Below are positions 10,022 through 18,520 of a stretch of 64,000 nucleotides of DNA, in pieces; within the stretch, counting starts at the first letter, position 1; each line of letters starts with the position of its first letter. Below the pieces are notes generated by a model that had not been told where the DNA came from, searched no databases, and saw only the letters and a program-made list of their open reading frames with translations. Origin of the DNA: an uncultured Methylopila sp. (GTDB lineage Bacteria > Pseudomonadota > Alphaproteobacteria > Rhizobiales > Methylopilaceae). The position numbers were made by a program, and so were the translations under genes. The stretch spans positions 1-64,000 of the forward strand of contig CABHPB010000030.1 of the NCBI GenBank assembly GCA_902168115.1, read 5' to 3'.

Positions 10022-10462
10022 TTACCTTCTAACTCTTCCGGTGAGGTGATCTTCGATCTCTTCCCAAGCTTCTTTCATGATGGGACGAGACACATCTGCT
10101 ATTTCTTCATTCAAAGTAAGGCCGATACTGGAAAGGCGGCTGATAACCGCATTTCTCACATCATCATGCTTGCCAGGCGTCAACATAAGTATAGTCCGCG
10201 TTGCGGTTTTTACTATGTCTTGCTGAATTTTTGGTTTTTCTTTCGTATCGGCGCTAATGTATTGGTCTATTCGTTGCTCTAGAAGACCGATATTCCAACG
10301 AAGACGCTCTTTCCAGCCCTCTCTCAAAGTGGCTATTTCTTTATTGCCATTCAGTTTATTTTGCTTGTATGCGAAATATGCAGCCACAAATACAAGCAAA
10401 AACGCCGCGAACGTCACTAACAAAGTAAGGATAGCGACGATTTCAGAAAGACTGAGCTTCAT
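10022..10462 (-). CDS. AT-rich single-span membrane protein of unknown function, between ffh and rpsP
   Basis: The 146-residue product has one N-terminal membrane helix (about residues 7-31, ending [10 protein letters not shown]) and a cytosolic helical domain. The domain contains [13 protein letters not shown] and the later [14 protein letters not shown] recall this W-x3-LR then I-x-L-x-L-x-P layout from many small uncharacterised bacterial membrane proteins, but I cannot name a family. Base use is unlike the surroundings: 60-base lines inside it count 33-48% G+C against about 68% in neighbours, a sign of transfer. It starts 7 bases after the ffh stop and ends 5 bases before rpsP, so it rides in the ffh-rpsP transcript. 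Confidence 0.75.
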   Translation of the reverse strand: MKLSLSEIVAILTLLVTFAAFLLVFVAAYFAYKQNKLNGNKEIATLREGWKERLRWNIGLLEQRIDQYISADTKEKPKIQQDIVKTATRTILMLTPGKHDDVRNAVISRLSSIGLTLNEEIADVSRPIMKEAWEEIEDHLTGRVRR

Positions 10463-10469
10463 AATGCGC

Positions 10470-12014
10470 TCACTTTTTCTTTCCCATCCCCGGGAAGCCG
10501 CCAAGGCCGGGCAGGCGCGGGGCGCCGCCGCCGAAGCCGCCGGGGAATGTCGGCGGAAGACCGCCGCCCGCCCCGCCAGGAAATCCCGGCGGCAGGCCCT
10601 GCGGCATCTTTCCGGCCTTGAGGTCTTCCATCGCCTCCGGCGGGATCTGCGGCTGGCCGCCGCCAAGGCCGAGGGCGGCGCCGAGGCCGGCGAGCGGGCC
10701 GCGGCCGGATTTCCCGGCCTTGCCCATCATCTTCATCATGTCCGCCATCTGGCGGTGCATCTTGAGGAGCTTGTTGATCTCCTCGACCTTGGAGCCCGCG
10801 CCGGCCGCGATGCGCTTCTTGCGGGAGGCCTTCAGGATATCGGGGTTGCGGCGCTCTTCCTTCGTCATCGAGTCGATCAGCGCAGCCTGGCGCTTGAACA
10901 TGCTCTCGTCGATATTGGCGCCGGCCATCTGCTTCTTGATGTTCTGCACGCCCGGCATCAGCGACATCAGCCCGCTCATGCCGCCCATCTTCTGCATCTG
11001 GACCAGCTGGCCCTTGAGGTCGTTCAGATCGAACTGACCCTTGCGCATCCGCTCGGCGGCCTTCATGGCCTGCTCGGCGTCGATCTCGGCGGCGGCCTTC
11101 TCGACCAGCGCGACCACGTCGCCCATGCCGAGGATGCGGTTGGCGACGCGCTGCGGGTCGAACTCGTCGACCTGGTCGAATTTTTCGCCGACGCCGACGA
11201 GCTTGATCGGCTTGCCGGTGACCGCGCGCATCGAGAGCGCCGCGCCGCCGCGGCCATCGCCGTCGAGACGCGTCAGCACGATGCCGGTGACGCCGAGCGC
11301 GCCGTCGAAGGCGCGCGCGGTCTGCACTGCGTCCTGGCCGGTGAGGGCGTCGACGACGAGAAGGACCTCGTGCGGGTTGGTCGCCTTCTTCACCTCGACG
11401 ACCTCGGCCATCAGGGCCTCGTCGAGCGTGGTGCGGCCGGCGGTGTCGAGCAGCACGACGTCGTAGCCGCCGAGCCGGCCCGCTTCCATCGCGCGCCGCG
11501 CGATCTGCACGGCGCTCTGGCCGGGCACCATCGGAAGGGTCGGAACTTCAGTCTGCTTGCCGAGGGTGGCGAGCTGCTCCATCGCGGCCGGGCGGCGCGT
11601 GTCGAGCGAGGCCATCAGCACCTTGCGCTTCTCGCGCGTCTGGAGCCTGCGGCCGATCTTGGCGGTGGAGGTGGTCTTGCCCGAGCCCTGCAGGCCGACC
11701 ATCAGGATCGGCACCGGGGCGGCGGCGGCGAGGCTGATGCCCTGCGCCTGCGAGCCGAGCATCTTGACCAGCTCGTCATGGACGATCTTGACGACCATCT
11801 GGCCGGGCGTGACCGACTTCACGACGTCGACGCCGACCGCGCGGGCCTTCACGTTTTCGATGAACTCGCGCGCCACTTCGAGCGCGACGTCGGCCTCGAG
11901 CAGGGCCCGGCGCACCTCGCGCATGGCCTCGCTGACGTCGGCCTCCGTGAGGGCGCCGCGTCGCGTCAGCCGGTCCAGAATGCCGCCAAGGCGGTCTTGC
12001 AGGGCGTCGAACAT
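10470..12014 (-). CDS. ffh: signal recognition particle protein Ffh
   Basis: Ffh binds signal sequences and 4.5S RNA and delivers ribosomes to the FtsY receptor. The 514-residue protein shows the N-terminal helical bundle (MFDALQDRLGGILDRL), the GTPase G1 loop GLQGSGKTTS, the DTAGR motif, TRLDGDGRGGAALS, and the methionine-rich M domain (LVQMQKMGGMSGLMSLMPG and MADMMKMMGK). The C-terminus is a long Gly/Pro-rich tail ending GMGKKK, longer than in Escherichia coli. The ATG at 12014 was chosen because translation begins with the conserved MFDALQ; upstream codons lack similarity. Confidence 0.96.
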   Translation of the reverse strand: MFDALQDRLGGILDRLTRRGALTEADVSEAMREVRRALLEADVALEVAREFIENVKARAVGVDVVKSVTPGQMVVKIVHDELVKMLGSQAQGISLAAAAPVPILMVGLQGSGKTTSTAKIGRRLQTREKRKVLMASLDTRRPAAMEQLATLGKQTEVPTLPMVPGQSAVQIARRAMEAGRLGGYDVVLLDTAGRTTLDEALMAEVVEVKKATNPHEVLLVVDALTGQDAVQTARAFDGALGVTGIVLTRLDGDGRGGAALSMRAVTGKPIKLVGVGEKFDQVDEFDPQRVANRILGMGDVVALVEKAAAEIDAEQAMKAAERMRKGQFDLNDLKGQLVQMQKMGGMSGLMSLMPGVQNIKKQMAGANIDESMFKRQAALIDSMTKEERRNPDILKASRKKRIAAGAGSKVEEINKLLKMHRQMADMMKMMGKAGKSGRGPLAGLGAALGLGGGQPQIPPEAMEDLKAGKMPQGLPPGFPGGAGGGLPPTFPGGFGGGAPRLPGLGGFPGMGKKK

Positions 12015-12241
12015 CGCGCTTTCCGTGTCCTCGAGCGGCGGGATCGCCCCAAGAGGTAGGAGACCAGAGGCCCAACACAAAACGCGCCCGCGGGCGCAAC
12101 GCGCTGGCGGACGTCGATCCCCCATATGCTCCTGGAGCGGGCGACCGTCGGGTTTCTGACCTCGTCAGAGTGGCGGTGACGTACAGGGAAGGATGGCTGC
12201 GGTCAATATTTTGCGCAGCATCAGGTCGGCGGGTGGGGCCT

Positions 12242-12526
12242 TCAGACTCGGCGCTGAAGTTTTCCGCTCAGCATGTCGGTCCACGCCTCGCGAATGTCGT
12301 CCTCAGGATGAAAGTACTGACGAGGCGCTATCTCCAAGTCAGCACCGAGCAGCCAATTGACCCCCGCCCATATGCGATCCTCCTCCGCAGCCGGCGAGAA
12401 CTCGACGATGCCGTCGTCGTCTTTGAGCATCACATCATATGCCCAGCGATTAGCTTGCTCGCGCGTCATACGGCCATCCAGCACCTTCTCGAAAACGTCC
12501 GAGACCATCGCGACAGTGAGTTGCAT
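12242..12526 (-). CDS. small hypothetical protein
   Basis: This 94-residue soluble protein starts MQLTVAMVSDVFEKVLDGRM and ends MLSGKLQRRV. It is acidic, has a Trp-rich middle (ANRWAYDVMLKDDDG, then IWAGVNWLLGADL), and has no signal or membrane segment. The pattern of a short N-terminal helix-turn followed by AxxW and an acidic patch recalls small immunity-type or accessory proteins in other bacteria; this is an impression, not an assignment. Some of its lines count near 53% G+C, below the flanks. It is divergent from dapF and separated from ffh by about 230 bp. Confidence 0.55.
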   Translation of the reverse strand: MQLTVAMVSDVFEKVLDGRMTREQANRWAYDVMLKDDDGIVEFSPAAEEDRIWAGVNWLLGADLEIAPRQYFHPEDDIREAWTDMLSGKLQRRV

Positions 12527-12605
12527 GGGCGCCCATCGAACGATTTGAGACTTTGCGGAACCACGCGCCCAGAATTACATGGCGGTCGCAACGTCTGGAA
12601 CACCC

Positions 12606-13478
12606 ATGTCCGCCCTGATCGATCGTCCCTTCGCCAAGATGAACGGGCTCGGCAACGAGATCCTCGTCGTCGACCTTCGCGGCTCGTCGGCGCGGGCGAG
12701 CGCCGCCGACGCGCAGGCGCTGGCGCGGCGGGGCGAGACCCATTTCGACCAGCTGATGGCGGTCCATGACCCGAAGACGCCGGGAACCGCAGCCTTCATG
12801 CGCATCCTCAACGCCGACGGCTCGGAGGTCTCTGCCTGCGGCAACGGCACGCGCTGCGTCGCGTGGGGGCTGATGGAGGAGGCGGGGACACGCGAGGTCA
12901 TGCTCGAGACCGCCGCCGGCCTGCTCGCCTGCGCGGCGGGCGAGAAGCCCGGCGAGGTGACGGTCGACATGGGCGCGCCGAAGTTCGGCTGGGCCGACAT
13001 CCCGCTCGCGGAAGAGTTCGCAGATACGCGCACGATCGAGCTTCAGCTCGGCCCGATCGACGCGCCGCTGATCCACTCGCCGTCGGTCGTCAATGTCGGC
13101 AATCCGCACGCGATCTTCTGGGTCGACGACCTCGACGTCATCGACCTGCGCCGCTCGGGGCCTCTGCTCGAGAACCACCCGCTGTTCCCCGAGCGCGCCA
13201 ACATCTCGCTCGCGAAGGTGACGTCGAAGTCCGCCATCACCCTGAAGGTCTGGGAACGCGGCGCGGGCCTGACGCTGGCCTGCGGCACCGCCGCCTGCGC
13301 CGCGGCGGTCTCGGCAGCGCGCACCCGGCGCACCGGCCGAGACGTCGTGGTGACGCTGCCCGGCGGTCCCCTGCGGATCCAGTGGCGCGAAAGCGACGAC
13401 CACATCTTGATGACTGGCCCCGCGGAGTTCGAGCATGACGGCGTGCTGAGCGCCGAGATGTTCCCCGCCGCGGCCTGA
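12606..13478 (+). CDS. dapF: diaminopimelate epimerase
   Basis: DapF converts LL- to meso-diaminopimelate for lysine and peptidoglycan synthesis by a two-cysteine, cofactor-free mechanism. Both catalytic cysteines are in place: Cys78 in [12 protein letters not shown] and Cys226 in [10 protein letters not shown]. The substrate-binding stretch [12 protein letters not shown] and the [12 protein letters not shown] segment are also present. The ATG at 12606 gives 290 residues, close to the family norm; an upstream in-frame ATG (12579) would add nine unconserved residues. In many relatives dapF is followed by mtaB and ftsY; here soxR converges on it instead. Confidence 0.96.
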   Translation: MSALIDRPFAKMNGLGNEILVVDLRGSSARASAADAQALARRGETHFDQLMAVHDPKTPGTAAFMRILNADGSEVSACGNGTRCVAWGLMEEAGTREVMLETAAGLLACAAGEKPGEVTVDMGAPKFGWADIPLAEEFADTRTIELQLGPIDAPLIHSPSVVNVGNPHAIFWVDDLDVIDLRRSGPLLENHPLFPERANISLAKVTSKSAITLKVWERGAGLTLACGTAACAAAVSAARTRRTGRDVVVTLPGGPLRIQWRESDDHILMTGPAEFEHDGVLSAEMFPAAA

Positions 13479-13491
13479 GCCGTCCGGACCG

Positions 13492-13962
13492 TCAGGCTTT
13501 TCGTCCCCGCTCCAGATAGCGCGGGCCCGGCCCTTCCGCGGCGAGCGCGTCGGAGGGATTCCGCAGCGGGCAGTGAGTCGTCGACAGGCAGCCGCAGCCG
13601 ATGCAGCCGTCGAGCTCGTCGCGAAGCCGCGTGAGCTTGGCGATGCGCTCGTCGAGATCGACCCGCCAGAGCGCGGACAGCGCCCGCCAGTCGGCGGCGC
13701 TCGGGGCGCGCTCCCGCGGCAGCTTCGCGAGCGCCTCGGCGATCCGCGCCAGCGGCAGGCCAAGCCGCTGCGCGATCCTGATCACCGCGACGCGGCGCAG
13801 GGTCTCGCGCGGAAAGCGACGCTGGTTGCCGCCGCTGCGGCGGCTCATGATCAGGCCCCGGCTCTCGTAGAAATGGATCGCCGACACCGCGACGCCGCTG
13901 CGCGCCGCCACCTCGCCGACGCTGAGCTCTCTCGGAAGCGCGTTCGGACCGGGCTTCGTCAT
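13492..13962 (-). CDS. soxR: redox-sensitive transcriptional activator SoxR
   Basis: SoxR is a MerR-family dimer whose [2Fe-2S] cluster senses redox-cycling compounds. The 156-residue protein has the MerR winged helix ([21 protein letters not shown]), the dimerisation helix, and the four cluster cysteines at positions 120, 123, 125 and 131 in the exact C-x2-C-x-C-x5-C spacing. The C-terminal tail ends ERGRKA. It is divergent from the flavin reductase gene at 14035, with its operator between them, so it probably controls that gene and possibly its own expression. Confidence 0.95.
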   Translation of the reverse strand: MTKPGPNALPRELSVGEVAARSGVAVSAIHFYESRGLIMSRRSGGNQRRFPRETLRRVAVIRIAQRLGLPLARIAEALAKLPRERAPSAADWRALSALWRVDLDERIAKLTRLRDELDGCIGCGCLSTTHCPLRNPSDALAAEGPGPRYLERGRKA

Positions 13963-13968
13963 CGCCGC

Positions 13969-13999
13969 TTGACCTCAACCATGCTTGAGGTTTTATTTC
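13969..13999 (+). promoter_or_regulatory. SoxR box within a stretched -35/-10 promoter
   Basis: The 18-base element at 13973-13990 has half sites CCTCAA and TTGAGG spaced by 6 bases, as in the known SoxR box. It overlaps a TTGACC -35 hexamer (13969-13974) and is followed at 13994-13999 by the -10-like TATTTC, giving a 19-bp spacer. That over-long spacer is the hallmark of MerR-family activated promoters. It points toward the flavin reductase gene at 14035. Confidence 0.85.
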
Positions 14000-14034
14000 A
14001 TTGAGCTCCTGATCACGCAAGACCGGAGCGGCAG

Positions 14035-14589
14035 ATGCGGCGACCCCTGAGACTGATCCTGATCTACGGCAGCGCCCGGCCCGGCCGGCTGTGCGACACG
14101 GTGGCCCGCTGGGCGTCCGACCAGGTCAGCGCGCATGGCGCGTTCGACCTCGACACGCTGGACCCGCTCGCGGCGGATTTCCCGCCCAACACCGCTGCGC
14201 TCGGCGCGCGCATCGCCCGGGCGGATGCGATCGTCGTCGTCACGCCCGAATACAACCACTCCTATCCGGCGCCGCTGAAGGCGCTGATTGACTCCGCCGA
14301 CCGCGAATGGTCGGCGAAGACGGTCGCTTTCATCGCCTATGGCGGCGTGTCGGGCGGCCTTCGCGCGGTCGAGCACCTGCGGAACGTCTTCGCCGAGCTC
14401 GACGCGCACACGCTGCGCGAAACCGTCTCCTTCACCCACGCCTGGGAGCAGTTCGGGCCGGACGGCGATCTGCGCTCGTCCTCCCGCGCGCCGAGGGCGA
14501 TGAACGGGCTGCTCGACCGGCTCGCCTGGTGGAGCGAGGCCTTGCGCACGGCACGCGAGGCGGAGCACGCCGCGGAGCGGGCGGCGTGA
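14035..14589 (+). CDS. NADPH-dependent FMN reductase (flavodoxin-like)
   Basis: The 184-residue flavodoxin-fold enzyme has the FMN phosphate loop GSARPGRLCDTV near the N-terminus, the TPEYNHSYPAPLKALIDSADREW motif that contacts the isoalloxazine ring, and the YGGVSGGLRAVEHLRNVFAEL segment. Family members reduce FMN, quinones or azo compounds with NADPH. The SoxR box directly upstream suggests that it is induced by redox-cycling drugs and acts in their detoxification. It overlaps the next gene by 4 bases (GTGA), so the two are translated together. Confidence 0.9.
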   Translation: MRRPLRLILIYGSARPGRLCDTVARWASDQVSAHGAFDLDTLDPLAADFPPNTAALGARIARADAIVVVTPEYNHSYPAPLKALIDSADREWSAKTVAFIAYGGVSGGLRAVEHLRNVFAELDAHTLRETVSFTHAWEQFGPDGDLRSSSRAPRAMNGLLDRLAWWSEALRTAREAEHAAERAA

Positions 14590-15722
14590 GCGCGCCCGCC
14601 CCGGCATCCGCGCGGCGCGCGCTGCTGATCGGCCGCTCGCCGGCGGTGATGGAGGGCGCGCTCGCCGAGCTTCGCGCGCTCGGCGTCGAGGCTGTCGGCG
14701 ACGTCGACCCCGAGCGCGCCGGCGACCGGCCGGACGCCGGAGACTTCGACGTCGTCGCGATCGGGCGCGGCGTCGGCGGCCCCGTCCGCGCGCGGCTGCG
14801 CGAACGCTTCCTGGCGCGGAACCCGCGCGTCCGGCTCATGGACGTGACGCTGCACGAGACCGCCGGCCGCGTCGCTGGCGCGCTCGCCGGGCGCGACCCG
14901 GAAGGCGTCGATCTCGCGGCCTACTTCGCGCGGATCGGCTATTCCGGCCCGGCCGGCCTCGACCTCGACCTCGAGACGCTTCGCGCGCTGGTCGCGGCGC
15001 ACATGGCGGCGATCCCGTTCGAGAACCTCGACGTGGTCGCCGGAAAGGGCGTCGACATCTCGGCCGGGTCCGTCGACGCCAAGCTGATCGGCGCGCGGCG
15101 CGGAGGCTACTGCTACGAGCAGAACGGCCTGTTCAAGCGCGTGCTGGCCGCGCTCGGCTTCGAGGTCGACGCGCTGATGGCGCGCGTGCTCCTCGGCCAG
15201 GAACCTGGCCGGCCTCTGGGCCGCAGCCACATGACGCTGAAGGTGACGCTCGGCGAGGAGGCCCATCTGGTCGACGTCGGCTTCGGCGGCTACGGACCGA
15301 CGGCGCCGCTCCGTCTGGCGGAGAACGGTCCGCAGGAGACGCCGCATGAGCGATACCGGCTGACGGGCTACGGCCCGCTGCTCCGGCTCGACGGCGAGGC
15401 CGAGGGCCGCTGGGCGCCGCTCTACGAGTTTTCAGGCGAGATCCAGCTGCCGGTCGACTATCTCGCCGCCAACTGGTTCACCTCGACCCATCCCTCGTCC
15501 TTCTTCACCCGCCAGATGGTCGCCGCCCGCGCGACCGACGAGGCGCGCTACGCGCTTTACGGCAGAAGGCTCACGATCCGCAGGCCGGGCGCCGACATCG
15601 AGCGTCGCGAACTTTCCGCCGACGAGATCGGCAGGGCTCTGGAAGACGTGTTTCTGCTGAAGGTCGCGCCCGAATGGGCGCCGCTTATCGAGCGGGCAGT
15701 GCGGGACGACGGCGGCCGATGA
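14586..15722 (+). CDS. arylamine N-acetyltransferase with an extra N-terminal domain
   Basis: The C-terminal 270 residues are an arylamine N-acetyltransferase, which moves acetyl from acetyl-CoA to aromatic amines and hydrazines. The catalytic triad is visible: Cys176 in RRGGYCYEQN, His215 in GRSHMTLKV and Asp230 in HLVDVGFGG. Residues 1-105 are an added alpha/beta domain (RRALLIGRSPAVMEGALAEL, then FDVVAIGRGVGG, then VRLMDVTLHETAG) that resembles a receiver or nucleotide-binding fold without obvious catalytic residues. The GTG at 14586 overlaps the reductase stop (GTGA), and earlier codons would run inside that gene. It presumably shares SoxR control with the reductase. The function of the N-terminal domain is unknown. 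Confidence 0.88.
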   Translation: MSAPAPASARRALLIGRSPAVMEGALAELRALGVEAVGDVDPERAGDRPDAGDFDVVAIGRGVGGPVRARLRERFLARNPRVRLMDVTLHETAGRVAGALAGRDPEGVDLAAYFARIGYSGPAGLDLDLETLRALVAAHMAAIPFENLDVVAGKGVDISAGSVDAKLIGARRGGYCYEQNGLFKRVLAALGFEVDALMARVLLGQEPGRPLGRSHMTLKVTLGEEAHLVDVGFGGYGPTAPLRLAENGPQETPHERYRLTGYGPLLRLDGEAEGRWAPLYEFSGEIQLPVDYLAANWFTSTHPSSFFTRQMVAARATDEARYALYGRRLTIRRPGADIERRELSADEIGRALEDVFLLKVAPEWAPLIERAVRDDGGR

Positions 15723-15725
15723 CGG

Positions 15726-16010
15726 TCAGCCGCAGCTGGTCGAGACCACCTGCCCCTTGGCGATCTCCAGCGTGACTCGCTCGGGCCGGTAGTCGAGCGA
15801 GACCGACTGGCCGGGGCCTACGCGCCGCACCGTCTTCGCGCCGGTGAGCTGCCGGATGCGCTTGTCGTCAGGCGCTTCGGCGCCGACGAGCTTCAGGGCG
15901 GCAGAAGCCTCGCAGCTCGCCGCGGCCTTGCGCGCGGCGGCGGAGGCGTCCGCCGCAAGGAACGGGACAGCGATGATTGCGACGGCCAGCGCCGGATAGA
16001 GTTTCATCAT
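15726..16010 (-). CDS. secreted I78-family peptidase inhibitor-like protein
   Basis: A 94-residue exported protein with a signal peptide (MMKLYPALAVAIIAVPFLAA, cleavage near ADASA). The mature part has paired cysteines (one in AASCEAS, one at the end in STSCG) and the inhibitor I78 pattern VRRVGPGQSVSLDYRPERV followed by LEIAKGQVV. Family members block serine peptidases in the periplasm or act as Elastase-inhibitor-like potato-I relatives. It faces the NAT gene convergently with only 3 bases between stops. The target peptidase is not evident. A start one codon later (16007) is equally possible. Confidence 0.8.
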   Translation of the reverse strand: MMKLYPALAVAIIAVPFLAADASAAARKAAASCEASAALKLVGAEAPDDKRIRQLTGAKTVRRVGPGQSVSLDYRPERVTLEIAKGQVVSTSCG

Positions 16011-16364
16011 GACTTCCAGACGCCTGCGGCCGGCGGCCGTCAATGGCCGCGACAGTGGACCGCGCGGGTCCCTCCCAATGATCTCACGAGGGTAAGACGA
16101 TCGAACCGCCGCGGCGCCGACGCCCCCGGAGCGACGATTCCATCAAAGACGACGTCAGATGGCGACGCCGCGCTCGGAACAGAAGGCCTTGCGGCCATCC
16201 ATCGCGCCCTTGTGACGCGGGACGCTCTTGGCGATCGAAACGCTCTTTCGAACGATTGGAGACTTAACTCCCGGCCGGAATTGCGCTCTTCTGTCGGGAT
16301 GCTTCGCGACGAGGGCCGAAAAGAAGCCCCGCGCGATACGACGCGCCGACGCGGGAGACAGCGC

Positions 16365-18491
16365 ATGAACGAGATCGCCAAGACCGAGACCTTCTACGGG
16401 GCGTGTCCCCACGACTGCCCCGACACCTGCTCCATGCTGTTCGACGTCAAGGACGGCAAGCTCGAGGGCGTGCGCGGCAATCCCGACCACCCGATGACGC
16501 GCGGCGGCCTCTGCGTGAAGGTCAAGAACTACGAGGAGCGGCACTACCATCCGGACCGCCTGCTCTATCCGATGAAGCGGATCGGGCCGAAGGGCTCCAA
16601 GCAGTTCGAGCGGATCTCGTGGGACGAGGCGCTCGACACGATCGTCACGCGCTGGTCCGACATCATCGCGAAATACGGCAGCCAAGCGATCGCGCCCTAT
16701 TCCTATCTCGGCCATCAGGGGCTCGTTCACGGGCTGAACGGCGGCGACGCCTTCTTCAACCGCCTCGGCGCGACCGTGATGGAGCGCACCTTCTGCGGCG
16801 AAGGCTCCTGCACCGCCTGGCTGCTGACGCTCGGCCCGACCGCGGGCCTCGACCCCGAGAGCTACATCCACTCCAAGTACATCGTCATCTGGGCGTGCAA
16901 TTCGGTCTCCACGAACCTGCACCACTGGGCGATCGTGAGGGACGCGCAGAAGAAGGGCGCCAAGGTCGTCGTGATCGACGCCTACGCCTCGCGCACCGCC
17001 AAGGGCGCCGACTGGCACATCTGCCCCAAGCCCGGCACCGACGGCGCGCTCGCCATGGCGCTGATCAACTCGATCATCGAGCAGGGCCTCGTCGACCAGG
17101 ACTACGTCGAGAAGTACACCCTCGGCTTCGAGGAGCTGAAGGAGCGCGCCTCGTCCCGCACGCCGGAATGGGCCGAAGAAATCACGGGCGTGCCGGCGGC
17201 GGACATCCGCAAGCTCGCCTATGAACTCGCGACCGAGCAGCCGGCGGCGATCCGCATGGGCGTCGCGCTGGAGCGGCACTATGGCGGCGGCCAGACGATC
17301 CGCGCCGTCTCCTGCATCCCGGGCCTCACCGGCGCGTGGCGCCATGTCGGCGGCGGCGTCACCCAGTTCCCGGTCTGGGAGCACCCCTACAAGTTCGACG
17401 TGATCTGCCGCCCGGACCTGATCCCGGAAGGCACGCGCGTCGTCTCGAACCTCCAGATCGGCCGCGCGCTCACCGGCGAGCTCGAGCTCGACCCCCCGAT
17501 CATGTCGATGATGTGCTGGAACTCGAACCCGGTGACGCAGGCCCCCGAGACCGACAAGATCGTCGAAGGCCTGATGCGCGAAGACCTGTTCATGGTCTCC
17601 GCGGAGCACTTCATCTCCGACACCGCGTCCTACGCCGACATCCTGCTGCCGGCCTCGATGGGCGCAGAGATGGAGGACATGATCCTCTCCTGGGGCCACC
17701 TCTACCTCACCTACAACACCAAGTGCGCCGACAGCCCCGGCGAGGCGATCCCGAACAACGAGATCTTCCGGCGCCTCGCGGCCCGCTTCGGGTTCCAGGA
17801 AGAGAACTTCAAGTGGTCCGACGGCGAGTGCCTTGAGCACTATGTCGACTGGGCCTCGCCCGCCTGCGAGGGCGCGGACCTCGACTATCTGCGCGAGCAC
17901 GGCTACTGGCGCCTCAAGGTCGGCACCCCGGACGACCGCGCGCCGCACAAGGAGGGCAACTTCCCGACCGCGACCGGCAAGTGCATGTTCATGGTCGAGG
18001 GCGCCAAGAACTTCGTCGCCCCGCCATTCCGGCAGATGTACGAGGCCTACCAGCCCGGCGAGGATCTTGATCCGCTCCCCGATTACATCGGGCCGCGCGA
18101 GAGCCATGTGAACGACCCCGAGCTCGCCCGGCGCTTCCCGCTCAACATCGTGAGCCCGAAGAGCCACGCCTTCCTGAACAGCTGCTACGCCAACATGAAG
18201 GACAAGCAGCATGTGCAGGGCGAGCAGTTCGTGCTGATCCACGCCGACGACGCCGAGGAACGCGGGATCCTTGAGGGCGACCGCGTCAGGGTCGCCAACG
18301 ACCGCGGCGCCTTCAAGGGCGTCGCCCGCATCTCCGAGGACGTCCGCCCCGGCGTGGTGGTGGCGACGCTCGGCTACTGGCGCCAGCTGAACGAGGGCAC
18401 GGTCAACTCGATCTCGTCCCCGAAGTTCGGCGACATGGGCCACTCGCCGACCTTCTCGGACAACCTCGTCGAGGTCAGCCGGGCGAACTGA
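16365..18491 (+). CDS. molybdopterin-dependent oxidoreductase, formate-dehydrogenase-like
   Basis: The 708-residue protein belongs to the DMSO-reductase superfamily. The N-terminus holds the [4Fe-4S] site as C-P-H-D-C-P-D-T-C (residues 13-21) with a fourth Cys in GGLCVKVKNYEERHYHPDRLLYP. The middle has the pterin-binding NGGDAFFNRLGA, FCGEGSCTAW (a Cys or Ser here may be the metal ligand) and ICPKPGTDGALAMALI. The C-terminal pterin domain includes SPKSHAFLNSCYAN and EGDRVRVANDRGAF. No Tat signal is seen, so it is probably cytosolic. No electron-transfer partner subunit adjoins it. A role as a formate dehydrogenase (Fdh4A-like) is possible in a methylotroph but not shown. The ATG at 16365 has GGGAGA upstream. 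Confidence 0.85.
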   Translation: MNEIAKTETFYGACPHDCPDTCSMLFDVKDGKLEGVRGNPDHPMTRGGLCVKVKNYEERHYHPDRLLYPMKRIGPKGSKQFERISWDEALDTIVTRWSDIIAKYGSQAIAPYSYLGHQGLVHGLNGGDAFFNRLGATVMERTFCGEGSCTAWLLTLGPTAGLDPESYIHSKYIVIWACNSVSTNLHHWAIVRDAQKKGAKVVVIDAYASRTAKGADWHICPKPGTDGALAMALINSIIEQGLVDQDYVEKYTLGFEELKERASSRTPEWAEEITGVPAADIRKLAYELATEQPAAIRMGVALERHYGGGQTIRAVSCIPGLTGAWRHVGGGVTQFPVWEHPYKFDVICRPDLIPEGTRVVSNLQIGRALTGELELDPPIMSMMCWNSNPVTQAPETDKIVEGLMREDLFMVSAEHFISDTASYADILLPASMGAEMEDMILSWGHLYLTYNTKCADSPGEAIPNNEIFRRLAARFGFQEENFKWSDGECLEHYVDWASPACEGADLDYLREHGYWRLKVGTPDDRAPHKEGNFPTATGKCMFMVEGAKNFVAPPFRQMYEAYQPGEDLDPLPDYIGPRESHVNDPELARRFPLNIVSPKSHAFLNSCYANMKDKQHVQGEQFVLIHADDAEERGILEGDRVRVANDRGAFKGVARISEDVRPGVVVATLGYWRQLNEGTVNSISSPKFGDMGHSPTFSDNLVEVSRAN

Positions 18492-18497
18492 GCGGAC

Positions 18498-18520
18498 AGG
18501 GGGCCGCGCGTCGGCCCCCT
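18498..18520 (+). terminator. hairpin after the molybdopterin oxidoreductase gene
   Basis: A perfect 9-bp stem (18498-18506 with 18512-18520) with a 5-base loop begins 6 bases after the stop codon. Only a short pyrimidine run follows, so termination may be partial. Its right half belongs to the 33-bp tandem repeat. Confidence 0.55.

Noticed and set aside
16155-16199. Short minus-strand peptide ending RKAFCSERGVAI
   Set aside because: It would be only 15 codons from its nearest ATG, with no RBS or relatives recognised. It probably lies in the upstream region of the oxidoreductase gene.
16155-18443. Very long open frame on the minus strand opposite the molybdopterin oxidoreductase gene
   Set aside because: It is the antisense of a GC-rich conserved gene, with no family motifs and a composition of Asp, Arg, Val, Leu, Ala and Gly typical of mirror frames. 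The plus-strand protein has clear cluster and pterin motifs.
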